A stretch of DNA of 64,000 bases from Mycoplasma yeatsii GM274B (GCF_000875755.1 NZ_CP007520.1:1-64000); one strand, 5' to 3'; shown: positions 1 through 12,904, counted from the stretch's first letter. Notes: a model not told the origin generated them from the sequence alone. Numbers and translations: made by a program.

Positions 1-1389
1 ATGAGAGGTAACTTTGTGGAAGAGAAAGACTTATTAAAAAAACTTAAACTTTCATTATCAGAAAACCCTAATATTGATGAAGCTGTGTATAACGAATACA
101 TTTCTACTTCTAAATTGTATAAAAAGAGTGAAAATGAATATGTTTTTGTAGTTAAGTCTATATTTGGACTAAAAACTATTAAACATATCGAAGGTGTAAT
201 ACAAGATGTTATAAAAAAAGAATTACATAATGAAGTTTTATTAAGTTTTACTGATGAAAAAAAATATAAAAAAGAACAAGAAGCATTATCTAGTCAACAA
301 ACTAAACAAGAAGAACAAATAAAACCAAAATCAAGTTCTTTATTAAAAAAACCTAGCAGATTAATAGGAAATACTTTTGATAATTTTGTGGTTGGTCCTA
401 GTAATGAACAAGCTTTTTTAGCTGCTCAAACTGTTGCTAAAAATCCTGGTTTTGCTTATAATCCATTATTTATTTATGGAGAATCAGGAATGGGGAAAAC
501 TCATATTTTAAAAGCTACTAAAAACTATATTGAGAATAATTTTTCTGATTTAAAAGTAGTTTATATGAGTGGAGAAGAATTTGCTAGAAAAGCGATTGAT
601 GTACTACAAAAAACTCATCAAGAAATCGAAGCATTTAAAGATGATATCTTGATAAATGACGTTTTAATAATTGATGATATTCAATTTTTAAGCAATAAAA
701 TAAAGACAAATGAGCTGTTATTCACAATTTTCAACAATTTTATTGAGTATGATAAACAACTAATTTTTTCAAGTGATAAATCACCTGAACAATTAAATGG
801 TTTTGATAATAGATTAATTACTAGATTCAATATGGGGTTAAGTATTCCTATTATGAATTTAGATATTAAAACAGCAACAGCAATCATTAAAAAAGAATTA
901 AAAGAACAAAATCCTAACTTAGATTTTTCACCAGAAGCTATCAACTTTTTATCTAATTATTATGCTGATGATGTTAGAAAAATTAAAGGTTCAATATCTA
1001 GATTAAGTTTCTGAATGTTACAAAATCCAGATCAAACAATTATATCTATTGATACTGTTACTGAATTATTTAAAGGTGTTCCTACTTCTAAGTTCGGTAT
1101 ATTAAATGTTAAAAAAATTAAAGAAGTTGTTTCTGAAAAATACGGTGTTAGTGTTAATGCAATTGATGGAAGAGGTCGTGCTAAAGCGATTGTTGAAGCA
1201 AGACATATTGCTATGTATCTTACAAAAATCATTTTAAATCACACTTTAGTTCAAATCGGTGAAGAATTTGGTGGAAGAGATCATACAACAGTAATTAACG
1301 CTGAACGTAAAATAAATAAAATGTTGAAAGATAACAAAGAATTCAAGAAAATTATGGAAAACTTAAAAGCTAAAATCTTAGCAAAATAA
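1..1389 (+). CDS. dnaA: Chromosomal replication initiator DnaA
   Basis: DnaA binds DnaA boxes and opens the origin, then helps load the helicase. The 462-residue product has a divergent N-terminal domain and a linker to about residue 115, then the AAA+ domain with Walker A GESGMGKT (about 160-167) and Walker B VLIIDDIQ (about 221-228). The C-terminal DNA-binding domain carries the signature GGRDHTTVI (from about 424). An in-frame TGA at 1012-1014 splits the gene under the standard code. The start is at base 1, so its ribosome binding site and promoter lie outside the window; a GTG at codon 6 is an alternative. It is followed by an AT-rich gap with a perfect DnaA box and then dnaN, the usual origin arrangement. 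Confidence 0.98.
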
Positions 1390-1635
1390 ACTATTAAATC
1401 CTTTAAAATAAAGACTTTTAATTATTTATCCACATTTCTACTCCATAATAACAATAATAAATAAAGTAATTAAGAAATATAGTAATTATTAGTAATTTAG
1501 GATTTTTCGATTTGATTTTTCTTTGAAAAAAATAAAATAAAATTCATTTGAAAAATAGATGAAAAAACACATATAAAAACTTAAAATATAAATAAATATG
1601 TCATAAAGGCAATAGAATCTTTAGGAGATAAAATC
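1390..1635. other. oriC-type dnaA-dnaN intergenic region
   Basis: This 246-base AT-rich stretch contains a perfect DnaA box, TTATCCACA, at 1426-1434, close behind the dnaA stop. The rest is almost entirely A and T, fitting an unwinding region. No gene is visible. The dnaA-dnaN gap is an origin element in many bacteria, including mycoplasmas. Further boxes probably lie upstream of base 1. The dnaN ribosome binding site (TAGGAGA, about 1621-1627) closes the region. Confidence 0.75.
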
Positions 1636-2763
1636 ATGAATATTAGAATCAATAGAACGGTATTATTAGATAATTTACAAAAAGCAGTTAAACTTATAGA
1701 TCATAGAAATACTAATCCTAGTTTAACTGGTATTTATTTAAATGCAGAAAATGATAAAGTAAGTATTATTTCAACTAATGGTACACTTTCATTTAAAAGT
1801 ATTTTAGATAACAAAAATTCTGATTTAGAAATTAAACAAGAAGGTAAAGTTATAATTAAACCTAGATATGTTTTAGAAATGCTAAGAAAATTAGAAGATG
1901 AATTTGTAACATTAACAATGGTTGAAAATAGTGAATTAACTATTAGAACTCGTAATTCTGATTTTAATGTTAGTGTTTTAAATGCAGATGATTATCCTTT
2001 AATTGGTTTTAGAGAAAAAGGTACTGAAATCGTTTTAAATCCTAATGAAGTTAAAAAAACTATTTATCAAGTGATTGTTTCAATGAATGAAAATAATAAA
2101 AAATTAGTTTTAACAGGTTTAAATTTAAAAGTAGAAGATGATAAAGTAATTTTCTCAACAACTGATTCATTTAGAATTAGTCAAAAAATTTTACAAGCAA
2201 ATTCTAAAATAGTTGAAAATGTAGATATTACTATTCCTTATAAAACTGTTAGTGAATTACCTAAGTTATTAGATAATGCTAAGAATTTAAAAATAATATT
2301 ATTTGAAGGATATATTACTTTTATTATTGATAATGTGGTTTTCCAATCAAATTTAATAGATGGAAGATTTCCTAATGTACAAATTGCCTTTCCTAAAGAA
2401 TTTGAAACAATTATTAGTTTAAAACAAAGAGTGATTTCTAGATTATTATCAAGATTTGATTTCCCTACAGATGACGGTATGCCAAGTATTGTTAATATTA
2501 AAGTTGATAATGATAAAATTTATTTCAAAACTTCTATTTCAGAAGTAGGAAAATATGAAGAAGAATTTGAAGATTTCTCTATTGAAGGAAATAAAAATAT
2601 TTCAATAAGTTTTAATACAAGATTTTTAATTGAAGCTATCAAAACTTTAGATGAAGATATTATTGAATTAAAATTAATCAATTCAACAAAACCAATCATT
2701 TTAAACAATATGAGTGATGAAGATTTAAAACAAGTTATTCTTCCTACATTTTTAAGTAATTAA
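1636..2763 (+). CDS. dnaN: DNA polymerase III beta subunit (sliding clamp)
   Basis: The 375-residue product matches the usual clamp length of about 370-380 residues. The clamp is a ring-shaped dimer that tethers the replicative polymerase to DNA and docks mismatch-repair and other partners. Seen here are the N-terminal pattern MNIRINRTVLLDNLQKAV, a middle-domain stretch TGLNLKVEDDKVIFSTTDSF, and the C-terminal LPTFLSN end, a variant of the family's typical ending. It follows the origin region and is preceded by a TAGGAG ribosome binding site. A compact hairpin terminator follows directly, so dnaN seems to end its own transcript or to share only partial read-through with rnmV. Confidence 0.97.
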   Translation: MNIRINRTVLLDNLQKAVKLIDHRNTNPSLTGIYLNAENDKVSIISTNGTLSFKSILDNKNSDLEIKQEGKVIIKPRYVLEMLRKLEDEFVTLTMVENSELTIRTRNSDFNVSVLNADDYPLIGFREKGTEIVLNPNEVKKTIYQVIVSMNENNKKLVLTGLNLKVEDDKVIFSTTDSFRISQKILQANSKIVENVDITIPYKTVSELPKLLDNAKNLKIILFEGYITFIIDNVVFQSNLIDGRFPNVQIAFPKEFETIISLKQRVISRLLSRFDFPTDDGMPSIVNIKVDNDKIYFKTSISEVGKYEEEFEDFSIEGNKNISISFNTRFLIEAIKTLDEDIIELKLINSTKPIILNNMSDEDLKQVILPTFLSN

Positions 2764-2788
2764 TCCACTTAGTGGATTTTATTTTTTA
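2762..2788 (+). terminator. Rho-independent terminator after dnaN
   Basis: A perfect 7-bp stem AATCCAC / GTGGATT with a 3-base loop is followed by a T-rich run. It begins on the dnaN stop codon and lies before rnmV. Confidence 0.8.
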
Positions 2789-2802
2789 GATAGGATATAA
2801 AA

Positions 2803-3339
2803 ATGCTTAATAAAATCAAACAAGTTATTATAGTAGAAGGTAAAACTGACACTCAAAAACTTAAAAATATTTTTGGTAATGATATTAAAACTATTGAAAC
2901 TAATGGATTGAGTTTAGATCAAAAAACTCTTAGAATAATTAAAGAATTTAACAATACAGTTGGAGTTATTATTTTTACTGATCCAGATGGAGCTGGTAAA
3001 AAAATTAGAGAACAAATTATTAACTATTTAGATAATAAAGTTTTGAATGCTTTTATAACAAAACAAGATGTAAACAAACAATATAAAAAAATAGGAATAG
3101 CTCAAGCTGATGAATCTGCTATTAAAAAAGCTTTATCAGATCTAATAGTTTATGATAAAAATAATAATTCTATTAGTTGAAATGATTATGTTAATAACGA
3201 TTTTTATTTAAAATCTAATAGAGATAAAATTTGTAAACATTTTAATTTTGAAAAATCTATTAGTTCAAAAACTTTATTTAAATGATTAAATTGAATGAAC
3301 TTAAAAGTAAAAGATATTAAAGAAATATTAGGAGAATAA
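2803..3339 (+). CDS. rnmV: Ribonuclease M5
   Basis: RNase M5 trims the 5S rRNA precursor and is a TOPRIM-fold nuclease. The 178-residue product opens with the TOPRIM glutamate motif VIIVEGKTD and has the acidic motif FTDPDGAGKK around residues 66-75. Its length fits the family (about 180). Reading continues through TGA codons at 3178 and two more near 3286-3296 to a TAA at 3337-3339. One base separates it from rsmA, a pairing that is common in Firmicutes and Mollicutes, so the two are probably co-transcribed. The ribosome binding site is TAGGAT shortly upstream. Confidence 0.93.
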
Positions 3340-3340
3340 A

Positions 3341-4135
3341 ATGCAAGTAAAAGCTAAAAAACATTTTGGTCAAAACTTTATATCAGATCCTAAATTGATA
3401 AGTAGAATTATTGATGTTTTAGGTGATGATTCTGATCAATTAATAATTGAAATAGGACCAGGAACTGGAGCATTAACAACTGAATTAGTTAAAAGATTTA
3501 AAAAAGTTGTTGCTATTGAAATTGATAAAGAATTAGAATCAGTTTTGAAATCAAAAATTAATTCAGATAATTTTGATTTTGTTTTAGCTGATGTTTTAAC
3601 TGTTGATTTTGAATCTATAATTAAGCAATACGATTTTAAAAAAGTTTCTATTATTTCAAATATGCCTTATTATATAACAAGTGAAATTTTATTTAAAACT
3701 CTTAAAATAAGTCATTTATTAAATAAAGCAGTTTTTATGATGCAAAAAGAAGTAGCGGTTAGATTGTGTGCTAATAAAAATGAAAATAACTATAATAATT
3801 TATCAGTTGTTTGTGAATTTTATTCTGATAGAAAATATGAATTTACTGTAGTTAAAGGAATGTTTAGACCTATTCCAAAAGTAGATTCAGCAATTGTTAG
3901 TTTAACTTTTAATGATAAGTTTAAAACTCAAGTTAAAGATGATCAAAAATTTGCTGAATTTGTAAGAAAATTATTCAACAACAAAAGAAAAACTATTTTA
4001 AATAATTTAACAAATATTGTTAGTGATAAAAATTTAGCTTTAGATTATTTAAATAAAGCAAATATTGATGCTAAAAAAAGACCTGAACAATTAGGTTTAG
4101 AAGAATTTATTTTATTATTTAATTTGATAGGTTAA
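3341..4135 (+). CDS. rsmA: 16S rRNA (adenine-N6,N6)-dimethyltransferase RsmA/KsgA
   Basis: This enzyme dimethylates two adjacent adenines near the 3' end of 16S rRNA using SAM, a late step in 30S assembly. The 264-residue product shows the family start KKHFGQNFISDP, the SAM-binding loop IEIGPGTGALT (about 31-41), the acidic end of strand 2 (IEIDKEL), and the catalytic NMPYY motif (NLPY in most members) at about 107-111. A ribosome binding site TAGGAG sits at the end of rnmV. The downstream gene begins two bases after the stop, so the three genes rnmV-rsmA-MATE look like one transcript. Confidence 0.96.
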   Translation: MQVKAKKHFGQNFISDPKLISRIIDVLGDDSDQLIIEIGPGTGALTTELVKRFKKVVAIEIDKELESVLKSKINSDNFDFVLADVLTVDFESIIKQYDFKKVSIISNMPYYITSEILFKTLKISHLLNKAVFMMQKEVAVRLCANKNENNYNNLSVVCEFYSDRKYEFTVVKGMFRPIPKVDSAIVSLTFNDKFKTQVKDDQKFAEFVRKLFNNKRKTILNNLTNIVSDKNLALDYLNKANIDAKKRPEQLGLEEFILLFNLIG

Positions 4136-4137
4136 TT

Positions 4138-5574
4138 ATGAAATTTAATTTAAAAAAGATACTTTATGTAAAAGATTTTAAATACATAATGTCATTAACA
4201 ATTCATATATTTTTACAATTATTTTTTGCAGCAATTATATCTCAAATAAACATTTTATTATTTAGTTGATATGCTGGAGGAACTGGATTTTTTGTTGCAG
4301 TTAATAAAACAACAACATTATTTATTACTATTCAATTTATTCCTGGTTTAGTTGCTAGTGGAACGTTAGTTGTAGGAAGTAAATTATTTGGTCAAAATAA
4401 AGAAAAAGAATTATCTAAATTAATAACTACTGGTATTTTAATTAACTTAACTATTACTTTATTTGTCTATATTTTAACTTGTGTATTTGCTTCAACTTTT
4501 TTAAGTTGATTAGATGCGAAAAATGAATTCATAGTTACTAATAATAAGTACAATCAAATTAATGAATTAGATTTTTGTGTAAAGTATTTTCAAATTATAA
4601 ATATCAGTTTAGTAATAATGTCAGTTGTTCAAGTTTTAGTTGCTGGATTACAAATTATCAGTAAACAACGTCATATTGCAATTGGTTCAATTTTATCTAA
4701 TGTGGTAGATATTATTTTGGTTGTATTAGTTTTATATGCATTTGATTGAAATCCTATTTATGCTAGTTTAGGTTTAGTTTTAGCAGCTTTATTCCAATTA
4801 GTTTATATGATAGTTGTAAATGTTATTCATATTGATTATAGAAACTGAAAATTTATTAATCAGATTGAAGTTAAATATATGTTTGAAACTATTAAAATAG
4901 GTCTTCCTATAACTTTAGAAATAGGATTATGAAATGTATGTAATTTTGTCGCAAATACAGCTATTAGTCATTTATATGTAAATTCAACTTTTATTGATCA
5001 GCAACAAGTAATTAATACTTTTATAAACTTACATAGAACATTAACTGCTATTGTACAATACTCAATTACATTCTTAATAGCTATAAGTACAATTACATCA
5101 ATGTTAGTAGCTAAAATGATAGGAAAAAATGATAAACAAAAAGCTTTTGAAATAGGAATAGATTGTTGAAAAATAGCGATTTATTCTCAGTTATTATTAT
5201 CATCAATTACTTTAGTTTTAACTTATCCATTACTAAAAGCATTCAACATAAATACAATATTAATTAATAAGTATGGTTATATTTTAATGAGTGTGTTATT
5301 TATTAAACTTTTATTTGATACTGCTAATATGACTTTATTAAGAGCATTATGATCAACTGGAGATTTATGAGTACCTTTACTAATATCAGTTATTACAATG
5401 ATTAGTGGTATGTGTTTATTACCTTGACTTGTTAGTTCTACTTTTAAAGGTGATACAGGTTATGGTTTAGTTCTTATTTATTTAGTTATAAGTTTAGATC
5501 CTATTTTAAGATCAATAATCTATACTAAACGTTGATTTAAAAGAAAATGAGAAAGTCGTATTAAAGTTGTTTAA
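4138..5574 (+). CDS. MATE-family efflux transporter
   Basis: The 478-residue protein is very hydrophobic, with about 12 predicted membrane segments, matching the length and pattern of MATE (multidrug and toxin extrusion) carriers such as NorM/DinF. A motif-like stretch RALWSTGDLWVPL near residues 402-414 resembles the conserved RG-x-GD segment of the second half. Many tryptophans are TGA codons, so under the standard code no long frame is visible here. The start ATG follows rsmA by two bases and has no strong ribosome binding site, suggesting translational coupling. Substrate is unknown. The same gene order near the origin is what I recall for M. mycoides. Confidence 0.82.
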
Positions 5575-5631
5575 TTCAATATTTTTACTAGATAAAAAAC
5601 GTAATTAATGATTCAAAAAATTTATAAAAAT

Positions 5632-5668
5632 AAATCTTATTTTTCTGTATGTTAAATAAGATTTTTAT
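5632..5668 (+). terminator. Terminator after the MATE gene
   Basis: A perfect 11-bp inverted repeat AAATCTTATTT / AAATAAGATTT with an 11-base loop is followed by T-rich sequence. It ends the upstream operon before the gyrB promoter region. Confidence 0.75.
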
Positions 5669-5725
5669 TTACTTTTTTCTTTGTGTTTATCGCTGTTTTT
5701 ACAAGACTTTTAGCCTGATTTTAGA

Positions 5726-5731
5726 TATAAT
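5726..5731 (+). promoter_or_regulatory. Probable -10 box of the gyrB-gyrA operon
   Basis: A perfect TATAAT lies about 80 bases before gyrB in the only gap between the upstream terminator and the gene. No convincing -35 hexamer is seen at 17 bp spacing, so this rests on the -10 alone. Confidence 0.45.
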
Positions 5732-5799
5732 TAATATATGTGTCAAAAACGTTTTTTATGGGGTATTTTTCATTTTGCTTTATAAAAAAATATGATTAG

Positions 5800-7716
<1,917 letters not shown>

Positions 7717-7731
7717 AAAGGAAAAGCAACA

Positions 7732-10218
7732 ATGGATAATCAAAATAATAATCAAGAACATTATCATGGAAAAATAACTCAAATTGATATTTCTTCTGAG
7801 GTTAGAAAAGACTTTTTAGAATATGCAATGAGTGTTATTGTAAGTCGTGCTTTACCTGATTTAAAAGATGGATTAAAACCTGTTCATAGACGTATAATTT
7901 ATGCTATGAATGATTTAGGTATTACAGCTGATAAACCACACAAAAAATCTGCAAGAATTGTCGGAGAAGTAATCGGTAAGTATCACCCACATGGAGATAG
8001 TGCAGTTTATGAATCAATGGTAAGAATGGCTCAGGATTTTTCTTATCGTTATCCTTTAGTTGATGGTCATGGTAACTTTGGATCAATTGATGGTGATGGA
8101 GCTGCTGCGATGCGTTATACTGAAGCAAGATTAGCAAAAATATCAAACTATATTATTAAAGATATTGATATGGAAACTGTTCCATTTATTGATAACTATG
8201 ACGCTAGTGAAAAAGAACCTTCTTATTTACCTGGATATCTACCTAACTTATTAGTTAATGGTGCAACTGGTATCGCTGTTGGTATGGCAACTTCTATTCC
8301 TCCACATAATTTAAGAGAAGTTGTAAGTGCATTAAAAGCTTATATTGATAACAATGAAATTACTATTGATGAAATTTTAGATAATCACATCCTAGGTCCT
8401 GATTTTCCAACTGGAGCATTAATGACTAATGGTCAAAAAATGAGAGAAGGATATAAAACAGGACGTGGTGGAGTAATTATCCGTGCTAAAGTTGATTTAG
8501 AAGAAACTTCAAGACATAGTAGATTTGTAATTACTGAAATTCCTTATCAAGTTAACAAGTCAAAAATTATTGAAAAAATTGCTGAATTAGTTAAAACAAA
8601 AACAATTAATGGAATTGCAGATATTAGAGATGAATCAAACTATGAAGGAATTAGAATTGTAATTGACTTAAAACGTGATGCAAATCCTGATGTTATTTTA
8701 TCTAAGTTATATAAATTCACTGGATTACAATCAAGTTTTACAATTAACTTATTATCATTACACAATAATTTACCTGTACTTTTAGATTTAAAATCCATCA
8801 TTAAATACTATGTAGAATTCCAAGTTCAAGTTATCATAAGACGTTCTATATTTGAGAAAAATAAAATAGCTAAGCGTTATCACATACTAGAAGCATTACA
8901 TAAAGCATTAGATGATGTTGATCATGTTATTGAAATTATTAAATCATCTAAAACAGCTGATGAAGCTAAAATGTTATTAACTAATAAATATGGTTTTGAT
9001 GAAGAACAAAACAAAGCTATTTTAGATATGCGTTTACAAAGATTAGTTGGTTTAGAAAGAGAAAAAATCTGAACTGAAATGCAAGCTATTCAAGAACGTA
9101 TCTCATATTTAGATAAATTAATTAATGATAAAGATGAACAAAATTCAGTTCTAAAAGATCAATTGGATGAAATTGCTAATAAATATGGTGATGACAGAAG
9201 AACTGGATTAATTGATGATAAATTAATTAATATTCAAGATGAAGAATTAATTCCTGATACTAAAACAATGATTTTATTATCAAGTGAAGGATACATCAGA
9301 AGAGTTGATCCTGATGAGTTTAGAACTCAAAAACGTGGTGGACGTGGAGTTAGTGTTAATGCTGAACCAAGTGATCCAATTGATTTAATTACAATGGGTA
9401 AAATGAGAGATTGAGTATTATTCTTTACTAACTCAGGAAAAGTATTTAGAACAAAAATGTATAACATTAGACAATACTCAAGAACTGCAAGAGGATTACC
9501 TATTGTTAACTTCTTAAATGATTTATCACCTGAAGACAAAATTACTGCTATTTTATGTTTCAGAAATACTAAAAATAAATTTGAATATTTAACATTTGTA
9601 ACTCAAAATGGAATGATTAAACGTACAAAAGTTAGTGAATTTGAAAACATTAATAGAAATGGTAAAAAAGCAATTACATTAAAAGATGATGATCAATTAG
9701 TTTCAGTATTTGCAACAACAGGACAAGATACTATTTTTGTTGCTAACGAATCAGGAAAAGTTATTAGGGTTCAAGAAGATAAAATTCGTGCTATGTCTAG
9801 AACTGGATCTGGAGTTAAATCAATTAAATTAGAAGATAATGACGTTGTAGTTGGAGCAGTAAGTTCATTCAAACTATCTCACATTACAACAGTTTCAAAT
9901 AAAGGTATCTTTAAAAAGAGTTTAGTTGATGATTACAGAATTAGTAATAGAAATACTAAAGGTATGAAAGTAATGAATTTAAATGAAAAAACAGGTAAAT
10001 TCAAAGCTTTAATTGCCGCTAGAGAAACTGATTTAATTGTAATTGTTTCAAGTGATGGAAATATAATTAAAACTAAAGTATCTAATATTCCTTCTCTTTC
10101 AAGAACTGCTACTGGAGTTAAAGGAATAAGACTTGATGATGGTCAAGAAATAAGTGCGATAACTTTAGAATACATTAAAAATCCAGACGACTTAAAAGAT
10201 TTTGAAGACGAAGAATAG
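7732..10218 (+). CDS. gyrA: DNA gyrase subunit A
   Basis: GyrA is the DNA-breaking and rejoining subunit of gyrase. The 828-residue product shows the winged-helix region with [17 protein letters not shown] and the catalytic tyrosine in [11 protein letters not shown] at residue 129. The C-terminal half is a DNA-wrapping beta-propeller containing a GyrA-box-like QKRGGRG near residue 535, which marks it as gyrase and not topoisomerase IV ParC. The position equivalent to the classic quinolone-resistance serine is a serine (residue 90), with glutamate at 94. The ribosome binding site GAAAGGA is followed by ATG. A terminator follows the stop. Confidence 0.98.
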
Positions 10219-10220
10219 TA

Positions 10221-10258
10221 AAAAATCACTTATACCGAGAAGGTTAAAGTGATTTTTT
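10221..10258 (+). terminator. Terminator after gyrA
   Basis: The inverted repeat AAAAATCACTT / AAGTGATTTTTT with a 15-base loop starts 3 bases after the gyrA stop. Confidence 0.8.
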
Positions 10259-10297
10259 CATTTTTGTAAAAGTTGCAATATTTTCTATGTAAAGTGC

Positions 10298-10326
10298 TTG
10301 AATCTAAAAAAAAAAAAAAATAGAAT
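10298..10326 (+). promoter_or_regulatory. Promoter with a 15-A spacer tract (likely phase-variable)
   Basis: A -35-like TTGAAT (10298-10303) and a -10-like TAGAAT (10321-10326) are separated by exactly 17 bases, 15 of which are an unbroken A run (10306-10320). The lipoprotein start codon is 100 bases downstream. Homopolymeric A tracts in promoter spacers of surface-lipoprotein genes are a known ON/OFF switch in mycoplasmas (Vlp genes of M. hyorhinis). A 17-base spacer is the length expected for an active promoter. Confidence 0.65.
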
Positions 10327-10425
10327 GATATTAAGTACAAATATCGCGTTGTATAAAATATGCCTTATTCGTACTTATCTAAATTAAAAATATATTTTCG
10401 ATTTAAAAGAGGTACAAAATTTACT

Positions 10426-11055
10426 ATGAAAAAATTATTAACAATTTTAGGATCAGTTGCAATGGTTGCTACAACTGGTGCAGTTGCAGTTGCATGTAAA
10501 ACTGAAGCTAAACCTGATAAACCAGTAGTTGTTAAACAAAAACTAGAAGAACTAGTTACAGTTAAAACTGGAATTGAAGTAGCTGAAAATGAAAGAGAAG
10601 ATGTTACAAAAGTTGTTGCTGCAGTTAATAAAAAGAATGAAAACGCTAAATTAGATGCAACACAATTAAAAATCGAAGCTGTTGGATCAGATAAAACTAA
10701 AGCTAAACTTTTACCAAAAGATGAAGCATCTAAATATCAAGGATCAGTAGAAATTGAATTTAAAGGTACACCAGCCCCTGTTGCTAAACAAAAACTAGAA
10801 GAACTAGTTACAGTTAAAACTGGAATTGAAGTAGCTGAAAATGAAAGAGAAGATGTTACAAAAGTTGTTGCTGCAGTTAATAAAAAGAATGAAAACGCTA
10901 AATTAGATGCAACACAATTAAAAATCGAAGCTGTTGGATCAGATAAAACTAAAGCTAAACTTTTACCAAAAGATCAATCATCTAAATACGAAGGATCAGT
11001 AGAAATTGAATTTAAAGCTGCACCAGCAGCTGCTGAGGAAGCAAGAACTTCTTAA
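10426..11055 (+). CDS. Surface lipoprotein with two near-identical 77-residue repeats
   Basis: The 209-residue product starts with a lipoprotein signal peptide (MKKLLTILG..., lipobox ending VAVAC, Cys at residue 24). It then carries two copies of a 77-residue unit (residues 37-113 and 121-197) that are almost identical at DNA level over 231 bases, 252 bases apart. Each unit begins KQKLEELVTVKTGIEV and ends GSVEIEFK. A longer frame opens at 10360, but the ATG at 10426 is preferred because it begins the signal peptide and follows AGAGG. It is likely anchored on the outer face of the membrane. The same unit appears as a single divergent copy in the protein at 29902-30981. Its function is unknown; a variable surface antigen is the natural guess. 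Confidence 0.85.
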   Translation: MKKLLTILGSVAMVATTGAVAVACKTEAKPDKPVVVKQKLEELVTVKTGIEVAENEREDVTKVVAAVNKKNENAKLDATQLKIEAVGSDKTKAKLLPKDEASKYQGSVEIEFKGTPAPVAKQKLEELVTVKTGIEVAENEREDVTKVVAAVNKKNENAKLDATQLKIEAVGSDKTKAKLLPKDQSSKYEGSVEIEFKAAPAAAEEARTS

Positions 11056-11084
11056 TCATTACACTATAATTAATTAAATAATTT

Positions 11085-11113
11085 AGAGTGTCGTAAAAGA
11101 CACTCTTTTTTTT
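11085..11113. terminator. Bidirectional terminator
   Basis: A perfect stem AGAGTGTC / GACACTCT with a 6-base loop is followed on the + strand by eight T. It separates the lipoprotein from the convergent helicase gene; on the minus strand the tail is weaker. Confidence 0.75.
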
Positions 11114-11119
11114 ATATTA

Positions 11120-12706
11120 TTAGTCTGCTCACTCAAATTTTAGATTTTGAATAACACCTTGTTTTAAATTTTTCTTTTCTTCTTTGATAAACATTTTTTC
11201 AGTATAATTCTTTTTATTTCTTCTAGCTTCGATCATGGATTTATCTAAGAAATTATTTTGATAGAAAACATAATATTTAATATCATTTTCAACACCTATT
11301 CTGTGATTTCTTTTCATTGATTGAGCATGATTTTTATAAAGTGCTACAGAAAATCAAATTGTTTTATCGTATTTTTGTCAGTTCATTCCAGTTGATCCAG
11401 AAGCATAATTTGCAATAATAACTCTCTTTTTATTTTTAGATGTTTTAGTATTTTTTAGTTTTTCATATTCTTTGTAGTATTTATCAGTTTTAGTTTTGCC
11501 ATTTCAAGTGTCTATTTTATATTCTAGATCTTGACATATTTTTAGTATTTCATCGTATTCAGCTTCGTAGTTATAAAATATGATATAGTTATCAGGATTG
11601 TTAGATAATAATTCTTTTAATTTCTCTAATCTAGAATAATCAAATCATTTATAGTTTTTCTCATTTCCTTGAAAACCTATAGAGATTTGTCTAGATCTTA
11701 ATCAATATCCACCTGTACTATTTGTTGCAAATCAATGATATTCTGGATAGCTTAAGTTTCTATAAAAGGGATTAAAAACAATGTTACAATCATCATCTTT
11801 GTAATTGTTTTCTATATTATTTTTGTTACAGAATTTAAATAGATCACTTTCTAAAACTTCTTTTTGAGTTAGTAATTCAAATTCTTTTGAGATTGGTAAT
11901 TCAATATATTCTTCTTTAATATTAGTTAGTTCTATTACATCTTCGGTTCTTAAACAAACTGCATAATTATTAATTAATTCAACTAATTGTTCTATGTTTT
12001 TATATCCTTTAACCGGTCTTTTATATTCAGGTAAACTTTTTATGTTTCTTCTTACTGCAAAATTCTCAAGAAATTTAGTTTTAGTCATTTCTAAACCTAA
12101 AAATTTTAGTTGATTATATACATCAACATATCCAACACTAAATGGAGTTCCTGTTAGTAAATACAATCTAAATTTATCTACGTTATTGAAAAATATTTTA
12201 TTATATTTTTCAATTCTTTGAATAAAATCAGCAATCACTTTAGAAGTTATAGTGGTACTATTTTTTACCCTATGACTTTCATCAATTATGATTACTATTT
12301 TTTGATCTCTATGAGCAAAAACAAAATTCTTTAAACATAGAGGAATTCTATAATTTAATTCTTGATCTTTTTCACCTATAAAAGATTCAAAATTTAGAAT
12401 CATTGCTTCTTTTTGATTTTTATTAAATTCAACTTCATCAATATTTTTTTGAAATCTATTATATACAGTAAAATTTAAATCATTTGCTAAGTGATCGGCA
12501 AAACTTCCTTTTTCACTTTCTTGTTTTACAGCAATAGGTTTTGGACAAATTACAATAATTGCATCAGCGTTAAATTGCTCACAAAAACTTAAACTTAAAA
12601 TAGTTTTACCTAACCCCATATCTAAAAACAATCCTAGTTTAGTTTTATCCTTATTTTTAAGAAGAACTTCTTTTTGAAAATCTTTAAGTTTATTAAATAA
12701 TGTCAT
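11120..12706 (-). CDS. SNF2-like (superfamily 2) helicase, phage-type
   Basis: The 528-residue protein has motif I DMGLGKT (residues 29-35), the DEAH-type motif IIIDESHRVKN (about 150), motif III LLTGTPFS, and a C-terminal helicase half with IIANYASGSTGMNW (motif V) and SMKRNHRIG (motif VI, Q-R-x-x-R-x-G type). This arrangement is typical of SNF2 helicases carried by phages and mobile elements. No restriction or methylation partner adjoins it. Three TGA tryptophans join what would otherwise be separate frames, the last giving a short W-A-D end. The start follows AAGAGATAATT. It is divergent from the AbiE locus. A role in DNA translocation or defence is inference. Confidence 0.8.
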
Positions 12707-12858
12707 AATTATCTCTTTCTATGTTTAAGATATTGTTCAGTATTATTTTAAAAATAATAAAAATTAATCACAATAGGTAAAAAATCTTTATTTTTTCCTA
12801 ATTCTATAATGTAGATATATTTAATAAATGTTTATACACAAGCTAATGGAAAGAAAAT

Positions 12859-12890
12859 TTGTCCCGAAAATGAGATAATTTTAGGGATAA
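12859..12890 (+). promoter_or_regulatory. AbiE-type palindromic operator, copy 1
   Basis: TTGTCCC and GGGATAA flank AAAAT / ATTTT and a TGAGATAAT extended -10-like core, 15 bases before the first antitoxin gene. One arm differs by one base from the copy-2 arm. AbiEi proteins of known systems bind inverted repeats in their own promoter, so this is the likely autoregulatory operator. Confidence 0.65.
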
Positions 12891-12904
12891 AAGGAGAGGG
12901 AAGT

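Noticed and set aside
7922..8146. Antisense frame in gyrA rich in His and Gln
   Set aside because: A shadow of the conserved gyrA coding sequence.
10360..10425. Upstream extension of the lipoprotein frame by 22 codons
   Set aside because: It would put a charged segment before a perfect signal peptide; the ATG at 10426 has AGAGG upstream and starts the signal peptide.
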